The notes beneath the pieces were generated by a model. The model was given only the letters and a program-made list of their open reading frames with translations. It did no database searches and was not told where the DNA came from. Shown piece after piece: positions 1-7,993 of a DNA stretch of 32,890 bases. The stretch lies in assembly GCA_001829455.1 (NCBI GenBank), contig MIBH01000010.1:1-32890 (forward strand), in the 5' to 3' direction. The DNA is from Spirochaetes bacterium RBG_13_51_14. Lineage in GTDB: Bacteria; Spirochaetota; UBA4802; UBA5550. The stretch's first letter is position 1. The number at the start of each line of letters is the position of its first letter. The translations under genes and the position numbers were made by a program.

Positions 1-390
1 GTCCTCCTCGTCGCCCCAGAGGGAGATTCCCACCATCATGTCGGGGAACCGGTCCCGCGGCACCTTGATGATGCCGTTGGTGGCGCAGTAGGTGGGAATG
101 CGCCGGAAGAATGCCTCCACCCGGTCAAGGTAAAGGGTCGGCTCGCCGCCGATGAGAATGGCGAGATTGACTCCGCGCTCCTTTTCCCTATCGACGAATT
201 CTTCCCACTTGCGGATATCGGGTTCGTCCGGGGATTTTTTGTGTTCGTCCGAAGAGAAAAAGAAGCAGCCCTTGCACCGGAGGTTGCAGTTATTCGTCAC
301 GTCGTAAATGGAGCTCCGGATGTTGAGCTTTGATATTCGCTTATATCGTTCATACCATTCTTTATCCAGTAATGAACTGACGGTATTCAT
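1..390 (-). CDS. Radical SAM protein, 3' end outside window (partial)
   Basis: The first 130 residues of a radical SAM enzyme lie in the window; the C-terminus is cut off by the left edge. The 4Fe-4S motif is CNLRCKGC (Cys35, Cys39, Cys42). It is followed by an IGGEPTLY segment matching the GGEP SAM-binding motif, and by CATNG and GISLWG segments. The ATG at 390 follows an AGGAG ribosome-binding site. It is clearly a paralogue of the next gene upstream: both share the YDxTNxCNxRCxGC block, a KERG segment, an ATNG segment and an S-x-WG block at corresponding spacing. It is the last visible gene of the minus-strand ACP/ketosynthase operon, 53 bases after its paralogue. The substrate is unknown. 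Class assignment from the motif is firm; a role in modifying an acyl chain or the pathway product is inferred from context. Confidence 0.88.
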   Translation of the reverse strand, partial: MNTVSSLLDKEWYERYKRISKLNIRSSIYDVTNNCNLRCKGCFFFSSDEHKKSPDEPDIRKWEEFVDREKERGVNLAILIGGEPTLYLDRVEAFFRRIPTYCATNGIIKVPRDRFPDMMVGISLWGDEED

Positions 391-443
391 GGTATACTCC
401 TCATGTGTTTTCCCGGTCCGGCGGCGGATACTCGGCCGCGTTT

Positions 444-1538
444 CTACAGTTCGAATCCGGGTGGCGGGGTCATGCGCTCCAGGAGGTTTTTCCCCTTGTC
501 GTAGCCGACAACCCAGACCGCGAGGTACGTGTCAACGTAGTCGAGCCACGCCTTGAAGGTCTCCGGGTCCGACGCGTGGCGGTAGAGACGCGCGGTGACC
601 ACGGCGCTTCCGGACGCGTAATGGCGGCAGTCGGCGCAGTCGGTGTCGGGCACGCAGCAGGACGCGCTCCGGTCCCAGGAGAGGTCGGTCCGGTACTGGC
701 GGAAGGATCTGCCCAGTCCGATATCGGTGGACGGGTTCATCCGGGGATAGGAACAGCCGAAAAGGTCATGGAGGCCCAACCGATGGGTGTGCGCAACGAC
801 ATTGTACGGAGAAAAGAGAACATGATCCGGATATGCGGCCAGAACGTCCATCATCGCTTTTCTCGCGAACGAAAGCGACGCGTTGTCATGGCGGAGGGTT
901 CCGGCGTAGCCCACCGGCGCGGAGAAAATATTAAACGTGACCCTGCACTCGTGCCGTGAGAGTGTCTCCATAACGTCGTATATCTCGCCGATATTATCCC
1001 GCGTGAACGTGTAAACGAAGACCGCGCGGGAGTCGCCCTCGTAGTTTTCAATCTGCCGTTCCAGCAGGTGTTTCGCGTTCCGCACACGACGGCTGGTATC
1101 GTCGTTGCCCCACACGGAGATGTGGATCTTGTATCCCACCGATTCCGGTATCATCTTGAAGCCGTTGGTGGCGATGCTGCCGAGAGGAATAACATCGTAG
1201 CAGACCCGGCACAGCTCCGGGACCAGGGACGGCTCCGCGCCCGCCAGCACCACATAGGTAATGCCCCGTTCTTTTTCCGCCTTCATGAGGGCGCGCCAAT
1301 CCACCGGATCGCTGTTATCACCGGTGAACTGCTTTTCACCCTCGTAGTAGTAGCACCCGTCGCACCGGATGTTGCAGCGGTTGGTCATGTCATACGTGGA
1401 TTCGCGGAGGAAAAAGTAACGGCGCACCTTTTCCCACCGCTCCCGGATCGCCGGATCCGCTATGATTTTTGAAAATTTCATTGTATGTTTCTGGACGATA
1501 TTTTCAACGGAAGGCTTTTCTGCGCGTTTAATATTCAT
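444..1538 (-). CDS. Radical SAM protein with C-terminal cysteine cluster
   Basis: A 364-residue radical SAM enzyme. The SAM-cleaving 4Fe-4S cluster motif is CNIRCDGC (Cys55, Cys59, Cys62), inside a TNRCNIRC context typical of SPASM/twitch-like enzymes. A LAGAEPSL segment stands where GGEP is usual. Near the C-terminus Cys262, Cys294, Cys295, Cys301 and Cys304 could ligate an auxiliary cluster. That is inferred from spacing; it is not a canonical SPASM motif. The annotated ATG is at 1538; an internal Met20 (1481) is a possible alternative start. The gene lies 51 bases downstream of an ACP gene and 53 bases upstream of its truncated paralogue, all in one operon, so it probably acts on an ACP-bound or finished lipid/polyketide. 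No B12-binding domain is seen. The exact reaction cannot be stated. Confidence 0.88.
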   Translation of the reverse strand: MNIKRAEKPSVENIVQKHTMKFSKIIADPAIRERWEKVRRYFFLRESTYDMTNRCNIRCDGCYYYEGEKQFTGDNSDPVDWRALMKAEKERGITYVVLAGAEPSLVPELCRVCYDVIPLGSIATNGFKMIPESVGYKIHISVWGNDDTSRRVRNAKHLLERQIENYEGDSRAVFVYTFTRDNIGEIYDVMETLSRHECRVTFNIFSAPVGYAGTLRHDNASLSFARKAMMDVLAAYPDHVLFSPYNVVAHTHRLGLHDLFGCSYPRMNPSTDIGLGRSFRQYRTDLSWDRSASCCVPDTDCADCRHYASGSAVVTARLYRHASDPETFKAWLDYVDTYLAVWVVGYDKGKNLLERMTPPPGFEL

Positions 1539-1589
1539 GGTTTAACCCATTCACATACGACGATATTTTTTACTCAATGTACTAAATAT

Positions 1590-1847
1590 TTATAGTTCCT
1601 TCAACTTTTCATCAATATATTCCGCGATTAATCTCACGGTCTTCAGCTTCGGGTAATCGTCTTCATCGATGGTCACGCCATACTCGTCCTGAAGAACCAG
1701 CACCACCGTTGTAAGGTCCATGCTGTCGATTCCCAGTTCGTCGATGAGATCGACCTCCGGATCAAAGGTTTCCGGGGTCACGTCCTCCAGCTTCAGCTCG
1801 TCGATAAGAATTTCCGCGACGCGAAGAATCAATTTTTTTTCCGCCAT
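1590..1847 (-). CDS. Acyl carrier protein
   Basis: An 85-residue acidic four-helix acyl carrier protein. The phosphopantetheine attachment site is GIDSMD with Ser42. Flanking features are typical: the acidic ELGIDS run, a downstream hydrophobic helix, and DEYGVTID before helix III. It would carry growing acyl/polyketide intermediates as thioesters in the cytoplasm. The ATG at 1847 follows TGGAGGA. It is one of two ACPs in the locus; the other, at the head of the operon, has a different sequence (Ser41 in GIDSID). Aryl polyene pathways also use two ACPs (ApeE and ApeF). It sits between the FabZ-like dehydratase and the tandem radical SAM genes, so it may be the carrier presented to those enzymes, which is inference. 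Confidence 0.93.
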   Translation of the reverse strand: MAEKKLILRVAEILIDELKLEDVTPETFDPEVDLIDELGIDSMDLTTVVLVLQDEYGVTIDEDDYPKLKTVRLIAEYIDEKLKEL

Positions 1848-1881
1848 GTATGTTCCTCCATTGAAAGTTGCGTGGTCAATG

Positions 1882-2256
1882 CTATGAGCGGGTGCGCGGT
1901 GCCGTCGCCATCAGACCGTTGCACGCGATCTGACCGTTACACAACACCCTGAATTTGTACACGGACGGATCGTGTTTATCCGGCGTTACCGTCACTTGCA
2001 GGGTGTCACCGGGCCGGACAAACTGCCTGAATCTCACTCTGCTTATTCCTGAAATGGCAATATCCCTGCTGTTTCTTTTCGCATGTTCCTTAAGCACATC
2101 GGAAACGATGGCGATCTGCGCGATCCCGGGAAGAATAGGCGAACCGGGGAAATGTCCGTCGAACCATAATGAACCTGTCTCAAGCCTTGTTTCCGCTGAA
2201 ATGCCGTGCGCGTCGGTTTCCGTAAGGTTTTTTAAAAAATGCCAGAGTTCATTCAT
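1882..2256 (-). CDS. 3-hydroxyacyl-ACP dehydratase, FabZ-like hotdog
   Basis: A short single-hotdog protein of 124 residues from the ATG at 2256. A TTG start at 2319 would add 21 residues, but the ATG form begins directly at the MNELWHFL helix and has a GGGA upstream, so I prefer it. The FabZ/FabA signature FDGHFPGSPILPG is present; its His (residue 35 from the ATG) is the expected catalytic histidine. The usual catalytic acid (Glu in FabZ, Asp in FabA) is not obvious, because the following helix reads IAQIAIVSDVL. Aryl polyene systems use paired dehydratases (ApeI:ApeP), in which one partner can be non-canonical. Here the partner would be the ApeP-like protein on the other operon. Likely role: dehydration of 3-hydroxyacyl-ACP during chain extension. 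Confidence 0.85.
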   Translation of the reverse strand: MNELWHFLKNLTETDAHGISAETRLETGSLWFDGHFPGSPILPGIAQIAIVSDVLKEHAKRNSRDIAISGISRVRFRQFVRPGDTLQVTVTPDKHDPSVYKFRVLCNGQIACNGLMATAPRTRS

Positions 2257-2431
2257 TCCCGTGTATCCGCTCTCTACCCCGCCATTGAGTTGCTGATGTA
2301 TATCAAGATGCTTCCACAAGCCAGGTTATACGATTATCTGTATGATAGATTTTTATATTGAACCGCGCACGGCTTGCAGACAGCGGCTTTTACTAAAATC
2401 AAAGGCCATATCGATGTCAAGAAAAAAAACA

Positions 2432-3898
2432 TCACTGATCCCGGCGCTCCTTAATTGCCAGCGCTTCCGCGAGCATTCCGCCGGCAAACCCGCATTTCAG
2501 GACATGCGTGGAAACCTTTTCAGGACGAAAGCCCGCCGCGGCCAGCGATTTCCTGATGCGGCGTTCTGTTCGCGAGTGCAGCCAGACTCCCTGCCGCATT
2601 GCGTTTCCGACCTGGGTGAAGAATCGAAAAAAGGAACGGTGCGCGGTGGTGAAATAGAAAGCCCCGCCCGGTTTGATGCATGGCGATATTTTATTGAACA
2701 GCGAGCCCAGGTCGCCCACGTACTCAAAGCATGAGAAGGAGCAGATAACGTCATACCCGCCGTCGAGTTCCATTGTCTCAATATCGCCGGTCCGGACGAT
2801 GATGTTTGACAGCTGCTCGGCCGATTCTTTTTGTTTCAGCACCGCAGCCATGTTCTCGGACAATTCGACCGCCGTGACTTCCCGGCAGTGCCGGGCTATG
2901 GCACGGGTAAAGAGGCCGGTGCCGGCGCCGATTTCCAGCACGCGGTGTTCCGGCGTCAGCAGCTTTAAAAAATGTTCATTGAACAGTTCTCGTTCTTTTC
3001 TGTAGATCCGGGAGCCGCACCGCTCCGCGTCATAGCAGCCGGTGATACTGTCGTAAAAAACCGACGCCGGGCCGGCGGCCGCCGATGAAGAGTCCGCCGG
3101 CTTCATGATCGGACGGCCGATACAGTCGGACAGGGGAATCACCGCGATGCCCCTGGCTTTCAGTCCGTCGAGGACCGCGCTCACTTCATCGAGCCATGCG
3201 CGGACGTTAAAATTTCCGCCGGGAGCGACGTCATGCATGAGAATAATATCGCCCGGTTTTACGCGCCGGAGGATTTTTTTCGACAGGTTCCTGATGCGCC
3301 GGTTGCCGGCGTCGCGGGCGCGGCAGCTGAAATTGACGCAGTACAATCCCGATTCGAGGAGCACGCGCCAGAGCCGGGGGTTCGTAATTCCGGCTGGAGG
3401 CCTGAACGCGAAGGACGCAATGCCCGATTCCAACAACACCTCCCGGGTTTTGTTTATTTCTTCGCGCAGCGTATCTGTTTTTTTTAGCATGAGCAGCGGC
3501 GAGTGGTGGTACGAATGATTGCCAACGCTGTGTCCGCGGGAGAGTATCTCCCGCATCAGACCGCGGTGCAGGGTCGCGCGCCGGCCGGTAACGAAAAAAG
3601 TCGCTGGAACGCCCTGTTGTGCCAGCAGGTCCAGCAGAGCCGGCGTGGTGTCCGGGTCAGGGCCGTCGTCGAAGGTAAGGGCAACCGCGCGCGAGTCCCT
3701 TTTGCCGCGGCTTACAATTGGAAGGTAGAAGCTCAGCCGTGGAAAAAAGGGAGCCACGAAGCAAGTGATGAGAAAAAGCGCCAGTGGGATTCCCGCACAA
3801 CGGATATCGATAAAGGCCAGAATGATGGCCGCCTGGAGCGCGACGAGTCCCGCCAGGTGCGCCGGGGCCAGGGGAACGATTGTGGGACCCCTGCTCAT
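2432..3898 (-). CDS. Polysaccharide deacetylase (NodB)-methyltransferase fusion, membrane-anchored
   Basis: A 488-residue two-domain protein. Residues about 10-60 form one or two hydrophobic segments, so the protein is probably membrane anchored. Residues about 68-255 are a NodB/CE4 deacetylase with TFDDGPD (Asp77, Asp78), HSVGNHSYHH (metal His123 and His128), RPPAG (166-170) and LMHDV (His222). After a short linker, residues about 285-488 are a class I SAM methyltransferase with motif I VLEIGAGTGLF (320-330) and the acidic TAVELSEN motif. The ATG overlaps the stop of the upstream radical SAM gene in an ATGA. NodB enzymes usually work outside the cytoplasm and SAM methyltransferases inside, so one chain carrying both is odd; the deacetylase fold may act on a cytoplasmic lipid-linked substrate here. 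A 112-base gap separates it from the TTG start of the dehydratase gene. Confidence 0.88.
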   Translation of the reverse strand: MSRGPTIVPLAPAHLAGLVALQAAIILAFIDIRCAGIPLALFLITCFVAPFFPRLSFYLPIVSRGKRDSRAVALTFDDGPDPDTTPALLDLLAQQGVPATFFVTGRRATLHRGLMREILSRGHSVGNHSYHHSPLLMLKKTDTLREEINKTREVLLESGIASFAFRPPAGITNPRLWRVLLESGLYCVNFSCRARDAGNRRIRNLSKKILRRVKPGDIILMHDVAPGGNFNVRAWLDEVSAVLDGLKARGIAVIPLSDCIGRPIMKPADSSSAAAGPASVFYDSITGCYDAERCGSRIYRKERELFNEHFLKLLTPEHRVLEIGAGTGLFTRAIARHCREVTAVELSENMAAVLKQKESAEQLSNIIVRTGDIETMELDGGYDVICSFSCFEYVGDLGSLFNKISPCIKPGGAFYFTTAHRSFFRFFTQVGNAMRQGVWLHSRTERRIRKSLAAAGFRPEKVSTHVLKCGFAGGMLAEALAIKERRDQ

Positions 3899-5241
3899 CT
3901 GATCATGTGCTCCCAGAGCGGGCCGGTATGGCCCTGTTTGTGCAGGCGCGAGATCAGGCGGGCGGCCCTGCTTCCGCCCGTTCCGATGAACCAGTTTTCC
4001 TTTCCCTTCGCGAGATCGGCGACGATGCGGTAGATCTCCTCGCTGCTGATGCTCCGGGACTGATAGAAGACCGGTTCCAGCAGGTCGTCGGATTTGGATA
4101 TCTGGCCCTCCTTGAGCGCTATGTCGTAAATCCGCGTGTTCGGGTAGATCCTGATACCGCAGAAGAAAAAGATAACGGTTTTCTCAAGCCGCTCCGCGTT
4201 TCGCAAGGTCTCGTCGAGCGTATCCCGGTTTTCGCCGGGCCCGCCCAGGAGGATGTAATGGGCAGCGTACAGGCCCGCGTCCAGCGCGGCCGCGTGCGCG
4301 GCGAACACGTCATTGATGCTGAAGGGCTTCCGGTACGCGGCGAGCATCGGACCTGAGAGTGATTCCGTCCCGAACTCGGCGTGGGTCATGCCGGCGTCAT
4401 GCATGACGCGGTAATAGTCATCCGGAGGCTTCGTCGGCGCGAAAAAGGCGCCCCAGGGAATTGAGAGGCCCTTCTTTTTAAAGGCGCGGGCGACCTCGGC
4501 GCTGTGCTGATAGGATCCGTTAAACACTGAATCGGTTATGAAAAAATACTTAGCGCCGGCACGCTCAAGAGCGAGGGCGGTGTCAGCCACTTCATCCGCC
4601 GGGATGAGCCGAAACTCCGCGCCTTCTATAAAGGGGTAGGTGCAATAGATGCAGGTGTAGCAGCACCCGCGCTTGGTCTGCAGGTTGAGCATTCCGCCCC
4701 GGGCGATGTAATAGTGCGCGTGAGCGCCGCCGTCAAACTTCCTGTGAAATTCCGTATCTAGAGGAGCGGGCACGGCTTCCGAGGAAGCCCCGGTTATGAC
4801 CCCGGGAATGGCGGCGGCGTTTCCACCCGTTTCGATCGCGTCAAGGAGCAGGGAAAGGCGTTCTCCTTCGCCGATGATTCCGTAGTCGGCCTTCAGTATA
4901 TCCATCAATTTTTTCGGGAAGATAGTGAACCCGCTTCCGCCGAGAACAATCGCGGCAGTGGAGTGTCTGCGAATGGCTTCCACCAGATTCCGGTAGATCG
5001 GGATAAAGCTCTTCGTGTCATGGGAATCAACGTTGTCGATATTCCGCAACGAGAGGCCTATAACGTCGGGGACGAAGTCATTGATGATGCTGATGAGGGG
5101 ATCCATGCCCTTCATGATATTGATGTCCGCGATCCGTACGATGTGCCGGCTCGAAAGCGCGGCGGTGACGTAGTCGAGTCCCAGGGGATAGACATAGTAG
5201 GGGGTTCTCACGGTGTTCGCCGATATGAGCAGTACTTTCAT
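3895..5241 (-). CDS. B12-binding-domain radical SAM enzyme
   Basis: A 448-residue class B-type radical SAM enzyme. Residues 1-150 look like a cobalamin-binding Rossmann domain (VLLISAN start, PDVIGLSLRN, IVLGGSGF, YGIIGEGE); the DxHxxG cobalamin-ligand motif is not visible, as in many family members. The radical SAM core begins with RGCCYTCIYC (Cys193, Cys197, Cys200 as CxxxCxxC). Enzymes of this architecture perform methylations, cyclisations and rearrangements in lipid, hopanoid, chlorophyll and antibiotic pathways. The start ATG at 5241 overlaps the ketosynthase stop, and the stop overlaps the deacetylase ATG. Such tight translational coupling argues for a dedicated pathway role. The substrate is unknown; an ACP-bound or released acyl chain is the natural guess. 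Confidence 0.88.
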   Translation of the reverse strand: MKVLLISANTVRTPYYVYPLGLDYVTAALSSRHIVRIADINIMKGMDPLISIINDFVPDVIGLSLRNIDNVDSHDTKSFIPIYRNLVEAIRRHSTAAIVLGGSGFTIFPKKLMDILKADYGIIGEGERLSLLLDAIETGGNAAAIPGVITGASSEAVPAPLDTEFHRKFDGGAHAHYYIARGGMLNLQTKRGCCYTCIYCTYPFIEGAEFRLIPADEVADTALALERAGAKYFFITDSVFNGSYQHSAEVARAFKKKGLSIPWGAFFAPTKPPDDYYRVMHDAGMTHAEFGTESLSGPMLAAYRKPFSINDVFAAHAAALDAGLYAAHYILLGGPGENRDTLDETLRNAERLEKTVIFFFCGIRIYPNTRIYDIALKEGQISKSDDLLEPVFYQSRSISSEEIYRIVADLAKGKENWFIGTGGSRAARLISRLHKQGHTGPLWEHMIR

Positions 5242-7415
5242 AACGGCCCGGCAGTAATTTCAATAGCGGTTATGAAGCTGCCGAGGCCCAGGAGAAGAAT
5301 TCCCTTTCCGCCGAGGGAGCATTCGGTGCCGCCCGCGAGGGCCTCCGGAATGGCGCCTTCTCGCGCCAGCCGCGCGGCTATCGCCGCGGCAGCTGCCGAG
5401 GCGGAGGGGAATTCTCCGATGAAAGAGCGGTAGTCGATGACCGGGCCGGTGAAGGCGGATATGTTCAGGAATTCATGAAGCTGTTTGTCACCTGCAGATC
5501 GCTCCCCGGCCGGTATGCCGGCGAAGAGTGCGGCGTACGATGCGTTAATTCTTTCGGGTCCGCCCAGGGATTGAACCAGCGAATCGACAGCGGAAGAATT
5601 GACGCGTGCATTCCCGAAGAAGAGCGGCGCCATTCCGATGCCGGCCGGCGACTCGGCAGCGCGCAGACAGAGGGCGCCGCCGCCGTCGGAATGCTCCCGG
5701 GAGGCGCGGACCGATCCGTCGAACAGGGGCGACAGGGTATCATGATGCTCGTCCGCGCCCATGAGTAAAAGGACCTCGCCGTACGCGGCTGTCAGGGAGG
5801 CGGCGTACAATGCCTGCTCGAAAGAATAATCTCCGCCGGTGGCGGTGATATTGGCGCCGGTCGCCTTGAGCCAGATGGCGGCCTGTCCGGCCGGTGCGTT
5901 GTGCACCGATCCAACGAAATCGGTGGGGCTGACGAACTGTTCGTTTGATTCAAACAGCTTTGACAGGAAATCGCCGGTTTCCGAGAGCGGACCCAGGCCG
6001 GTGCCGAAAAATATGGATGATATCGTTATCCCGGCCCCGGCGAGTTCGCGCGCTTCCATGGCCATCGAGAGTACGATGCGCGGCAGCCGTTTGAGCCTCC
6101 TCACCTCACGCGCGGGGAGCTTTTTCGAGATATCCGCCAGCGGAAGCGCACCACGGCAGCTTTTTCCTACCTGTAGATTCCGGAGCGTCGTGTCCATGTC
6201 TCCGGCGCCGGTAATGCAGGTGCTTCCCAGCACTTCAAATCGGAATGAGTGCTGCAGCGCCGGCCTTTCACGAGCTGCGCCTGGTTTCGACAGCACCAGG
6301 CAGGCGTTGTTACCGCCGAAGCCGAAGGAATTGGAAAGGACCGTGGAGATTTTTTTATGGAGCGGTTGAAGCACCGGTTTGAGTTTCAGCTCCGGGTCCG
6401 GTTCGACGCAGCCGGTGTTTGCCGGGATGAGGCCCTCCCCGATGACAATGGAGCTGATGACCGCTTCGATGGCGCCGGCCGCGGCGAGTGAATGGCCGGT
6501 CGCTCCTTTCACCGACGACAGTGGCGGGATCGCGTCCCCGAACAGCGCCCGGACAGCCCGAGCCTCGGCCAGGTCGTTATCCAGGGTGCCGGTGCCGTGG
6601 AGGTTGATATATTCAATGTCCGAGGCTGATATGCCCGCGTTTCCGATGGCGCTCTTCATGGCGGCCAGCGCCCCATCGCCCTGAGGGTGGGGGGCCGCGG
6701 GGTGGTACGCGTCGCAGGAGAGCCCCCCGCCGAGGATCTCGGCGATGGCGCCGACGGGTCTGGATTCGGCGGCCTCAAGCAGGAGCATGGCCGATCCCTC
6801 GGCCACGGTCATGCCGCGCCGGGACCGGTCCAGGGGCCGGGAGCCGGCCGGGTCGATGAGCTGAAGGGAATTAAACCCGTAATAGGTAAGCCGGCACAGG
6901 GCGTCGGCTCCGCCGGCGAGAACGCGCCGCGCCCTGCCGGACCGCAATAGCTCAAAGGCAAGTATGATCGCTGCGGTGCCGGAAGAGCAGGCCGTGGTGA
7001 CGGTGATGACGAGTCCTTCGCAACGGAAAACGTCGGCGCAGTATTCAGCCACCGAGGAGGTTGAATGATAGCGGTACGGACCGGAATCTTTCTCCCCGTT
7101 CTTCAACAGTACTTCGGTGCGAGGCATGCCCCCGGTGGTTGTGCCGATGATGATGGCGTCCGGTATGATGTCCCTGCCGGCAAGGGCTTCCCGCGCGGCG
7201 GTGATGGCGAGTGTGTGCGTCCGTGGCAGGTCGACCGCCTCCCCAAGTCCGGGGATTTCGCCTGTCGGAAAGTTATTGCCCGGCGATGCAGGGAACAGGC
7301 TGAGCGGCTTTATCCCGGAACTGTTTTTCTTCAGGGCGTCGTGATGTGCGGGAATGCCGATTCCGAGCGAGCTGGCGATTCCCATCCCGGTGATATAAAC
7401 CCCGACGCTGTTCAA
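5238..7415 (-). CDS. Fused ketosynthase / chain-length-factor-like protein
   Basis: A 725-residue fusion. Residues 1-380 are a complete type II beta-ketoacyl-ACP synthase with the Cys-His-His triad: Cys143 in TACSSG, His273 in NLHGTGT, His308 in KGATGHSL, and the GFGGNN glycine loop (366-370). Residues about 392-725 resemble a second, degraded ketosynthase. Its ITATGGDYS segment (523-531) aligns with the ITVTTACSS segment of the first, putting Asp529 at the nucleophile position; no second histidine motif is seen. This is what a chain-length factor looks like. In aryl polyene systems ApeO (KS) and ApeC (CLF) are separate subunits of a heterodimer; here both appear on one chain. The start is TTG at 7415, five bases after the ACP stop and preceded by AAGGGG; the next in-frame ATG would remove conserved sequence. 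Confidence 0.87.
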   Translation of the reverse strand: MNSVGVYITGMGIASSLGIGIPAHHDALKKNSSGIKPLSLFPASPGNNFPTGEIPGLGEAVDLPRTHTLAITAAREALAGRDIIPDAIIIGTTTGGMPRTEVLLKNGEKDSGPYRYHSTSSVAEYCADVFRCEGLVITVTTACSSGTAAIILAFELLRSGRARRVLAGGADALCRLTYYGFNSLQLIDPAGSRPLDRSRRGMTVAEGSAMLLLEAAESRPVGAIAEILGGGLSCDAYHPAAPHPQGDGALAAMKSAIGNAGISASDIEYINLHGTGTLDNDLAEARAVRALFGDAIPPLSSVKGATGHSLAAAGAIEAVISSIVIGEGLIPANTGCVEPDPELKLKPVLQPLHKKISTVLSNSFGFGGNNACLVLSKPGAARERPALQHSFRFEVLGSTCITGAGDMDTTLRNLQVGKSCRGALPLADISKKLPAREVRRLKRLPRIVLSMAMEARELAGAGITISSIFFGTGLGPLSETGDFLSKLFESNEQFVSPTDFVGSVHNAPAGQAAIWLKATGANITATGGDYSFEQALYAASLTAAYGEVLLLMGADEHHDTLSPLFDGSVRASREHSDGGGALCLRAAESPAGIGMAPLFFGNARVNSSAVDSLVQSLGGPERINASYAALFAGIPAGERSAGDKQLHEFLNISAFTGPVIDYRSFIGEFPSASAAAAAIAARLAREGAIPEALAGGTECSLGGKGILLLGLGSFITAIEITAGPL

Positions 7416-7420
7416 TACCG

Positions 7421-7678
7421 CTACCCCTTGCGATTCTTGATGATATGTTCTGCGAGGGTTATGAGTGTGGCAAAAACTTTTTGTCCAAGTTCCTTATTGT
7501 CGATCTTCACGCCGTATTCCCGGTCGATCATCATGGCGAGCTCCAGAATGTCGATTGAATCAATGCCGATGGTACCTCCCACGAGCCGATCGTCTTCCTT
7601 GAAGTCGTCGGGAGTGATGTCGATCAGGTCCAGCGCATCGATTATTTTTTCCTTCAGTTCAACAATCAGTTCTTCCAT
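7421..7678 (-). CDS. Acyl carrier protein (first gene of operon)
   Basis: An 85-residue acyl carrier protein with Ser41 in GIDSID as phosphopantetheine site and the usual acidic helices (MIDREYGVKID). The ATG at 7678 follows a GAGGAA ribosome-binding site. It is the promoter-proximal gene of the minus-strand operon and lies five bases before the TTG start of the KS-CLF fusion, so the two are likely co-translated and the ACP is the probable extension carrier for that synthase. The loop upstream of the serine reads LVGGTIGIDS rather than the more usual ELGxDS, which separates it from the second ACP at 1590-1847. The holo-ACP synthase that would activate it is not in the window. Confidence 0.93.
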   Translation of the reverse strand: MEELIVELKEKIIDALDLIDITPDDFKEDDRLVGGTIGIDSIDILELAMMIDREYGVKIDNKELGQKVFATLITLAEHIIKNRKG

Positions 7679-7993
7679 TCAATTCCTCAGTAATGGCATC
7701 TAAACCGTGCAGGACCGATTGAGCGTGTCTTCAGGTCTATGAAAGTATGCGTTGTATATTTCCAGATATGAGACCCATCAGGAGACGCGGCCCGGGAGTA
7801 TCATTCCTTGATACATCAGCCTCTCCGTGCTGTTACCCTCTAGAGCGGCATACCGTACGGAAAGCTAAAAAAGCACCCAAATAATATTTAAAGGATACTT
7901 TTGGCATATAACCGGTATGTCAAGATATTTTTATTGACACCGATCCGGCGATAAACCTAAGGTATCGTACCACAACCAGCCGGTTAATTCAGC
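7679..7993. promoter_or_regulatory. Divergent intergenic region between the two pathway operons
   Basis: A 315-base non-coding stretch between the ACP gene (minus) and the ApeP-like dehydratase gene (plus). It contains two outward-facing TTGACA hexamers, described separately. It also holds a short hairpin (GTATCA, 5-base loop, TGATAC; 7798-7814) and a CCGTACGG palindrome near 7847. No tRNA or riboswitch fold was recognised. Both operons must be transcribed from here, so coordinate control of the pathway is likely. Confidence 0.7.
7892..7963. promoter_or_regulatory. Back-to-back promoters with facing -35 hexamers
   Basis: TGTCAA at 7918-7923 is TTGACA on the minus strand. TTGACA at 7934-7939 faces the plus strand. 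The two perfect -35 hexamers form an inverted repeat separated by only 10 A/T-rich bases. Possible -10 elements are weak: AAGTAT (7895-7900, minus strand, 17-base spacer) and TAAGGT (7958-7963, plus strand, 18-base spacer). A single regulator bound over the centre could control both directions. The -35s are convincing; the -10s are tentative. Confidence 0.45.

Noticed and set aside
3503-4356. Long plus-strand open frames opposite the deacetylase and radical SAM genes
   Set aside because: They are antisense to genes with intact catalytic motifs and encode Arg/Gly/Pro-rich sequence typical of shadow frames in GC-rich DNA.
7798-7814. GTATCA/TGATAC hairpin as a terminator
   Set aside because: Only six base pairs, no T-tract, and located within a divergent promoter region.
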